Position numbers and translations under genes: made by a program
Part shown: one piece after another, positions 63,951-64,000 of the stretch
How positions within the stretch are numbered: the stretch's first letter is position 1
How the letters are laid out: each line of letters starts with the position of its first letter
The notes under the pieces: model-generated
Database searches by the model: none
What the model was told of the DNA's origin: nothing
Seen by the model: the letters and a program-made list of their open reading frames with translations, nothing else
Assembly (NCBI RefSeq): GCF_030505195.1
Contig: NZ_CP129672.1
Coordinates: 248,001-312,000, forward strand
DNA: 64,000 nt
DNA from: Comamonas testosteroni
Lineage (GTDB): Bacteria > Pseudomonadota > Gammaproteobacteria > Burkholderiales > Burkholderiaceae_C
Direction of reading: 5' to 3'

Positions 63951-64000
63951 ATGCAGCTACCACTGAACGCCTTGCGCATGTTTGATGCGGCCGCACGTCA
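63951..64000 (+). CDS. ampR: AmpR-like LysR regulator (3' end outside window)
   Basis: The first 16 codons read MQLPLNALRMFDAAAR, which matches the opening of AmpR/PenR-type LysR proteins. It diverges from the class A beta-lactamase, the arrangement in which AmpR/PenR senses muropeptides and activates the lactamase. Only 50 bases are visible, so the call depends on these residues and the context. Confidence 0.75.
   Translation, partial: MQLPLNALRMFDAAAR

Overview
The window is about 62-65% GC by eye, dense with genes, and most consistent with a beta-proteobacterium of the Comamonadaceae, probably Comamonas. This rests on protein styles (a long LeuA, a fused kinase-like/GNAT ArgA, HrpA, class II NrdJ, Burkholderiales-type Tad locus, FecIR-type iron uptake) and on short AT-richer palindromic repeats of a kind I associate with this family. 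No rRNA, tRNA, CRISPR array, insertion sequence or phage was recognised. Domain names come from reading the sequence and family knowledge, not from a search.

Layout. 1-4.1 kb: a molybdate-responsive cluster with the end of a ModE-type HTH protein, two ModE-box palindromes, a LysR-HTH/nitroreductase fusion, ModB and ModA (no ModC in view) and a TrmO-type tRNA methyltransferase. 4.6-9 kb: a fatty-acyl-CoA ligase, a HugZ/PNPOx-like flavin protein, an HExxH protein and a beta-CASP metallo-beta-lactamase RNase-like protein. 9.2-17.3 kb: a complete RND efflux operon (adaptor, pump, outer-membrane lipoprotein), an esterase homologue that lacks its nucleophile, and a divergent LysR regulator. 17.3-22.8 kb: hrpA, carrying an in-frame AT-rich repeat, and a membrane metallophosphoesterase. 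23.3-26.4 kb: an unrecognised three-gene unit (zinc-ribbon/TM protein, lipoprotein, polytopic membrane protein with coiled coil and C-terminal zinc ribbon), preceded by a perfect 22-bp palindrome. This is my best candidate for an undescribed system.

26.5-32 kb: a Fur-box-controlled siderophore receptor with an exported enterochelin-esterase-like hydrolase, plus an exported protein of unknown function. 32.2-33.4 kb: an MFS permease. 34.3-45.3 kb: a Tad/Flp pilus locus in the order prepilin peptidase, CpaB, secretin, lipoprotein, two near-identical Flp pilins, TadG-like, two TadE-like, TadZ, TadA, TadB, TadC. No TadD is in view. 45.7-53.5 kb: argA with a strong hairpin in its leader, an AraC regulator, leuA with a long inverted repeat in its leader, nrdJ and a RibD-C/DHFR-like protein. 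53.5-54.5 kb is a low-coding stretch with several tandem repeats.

54.5-62.9 kb: a ClC antiporter, then a Fur-box-controlled iron operon read leftward: FecI-type sigma, FecR, an STN-type TonB receptor, a PepSY reductase-like membrane protein, DUF3649 and DUF3325. 62.9-64 kb: a class A beta-lactamase divergent from the start of an AmpR-like LysR gene, which the window end cuts.
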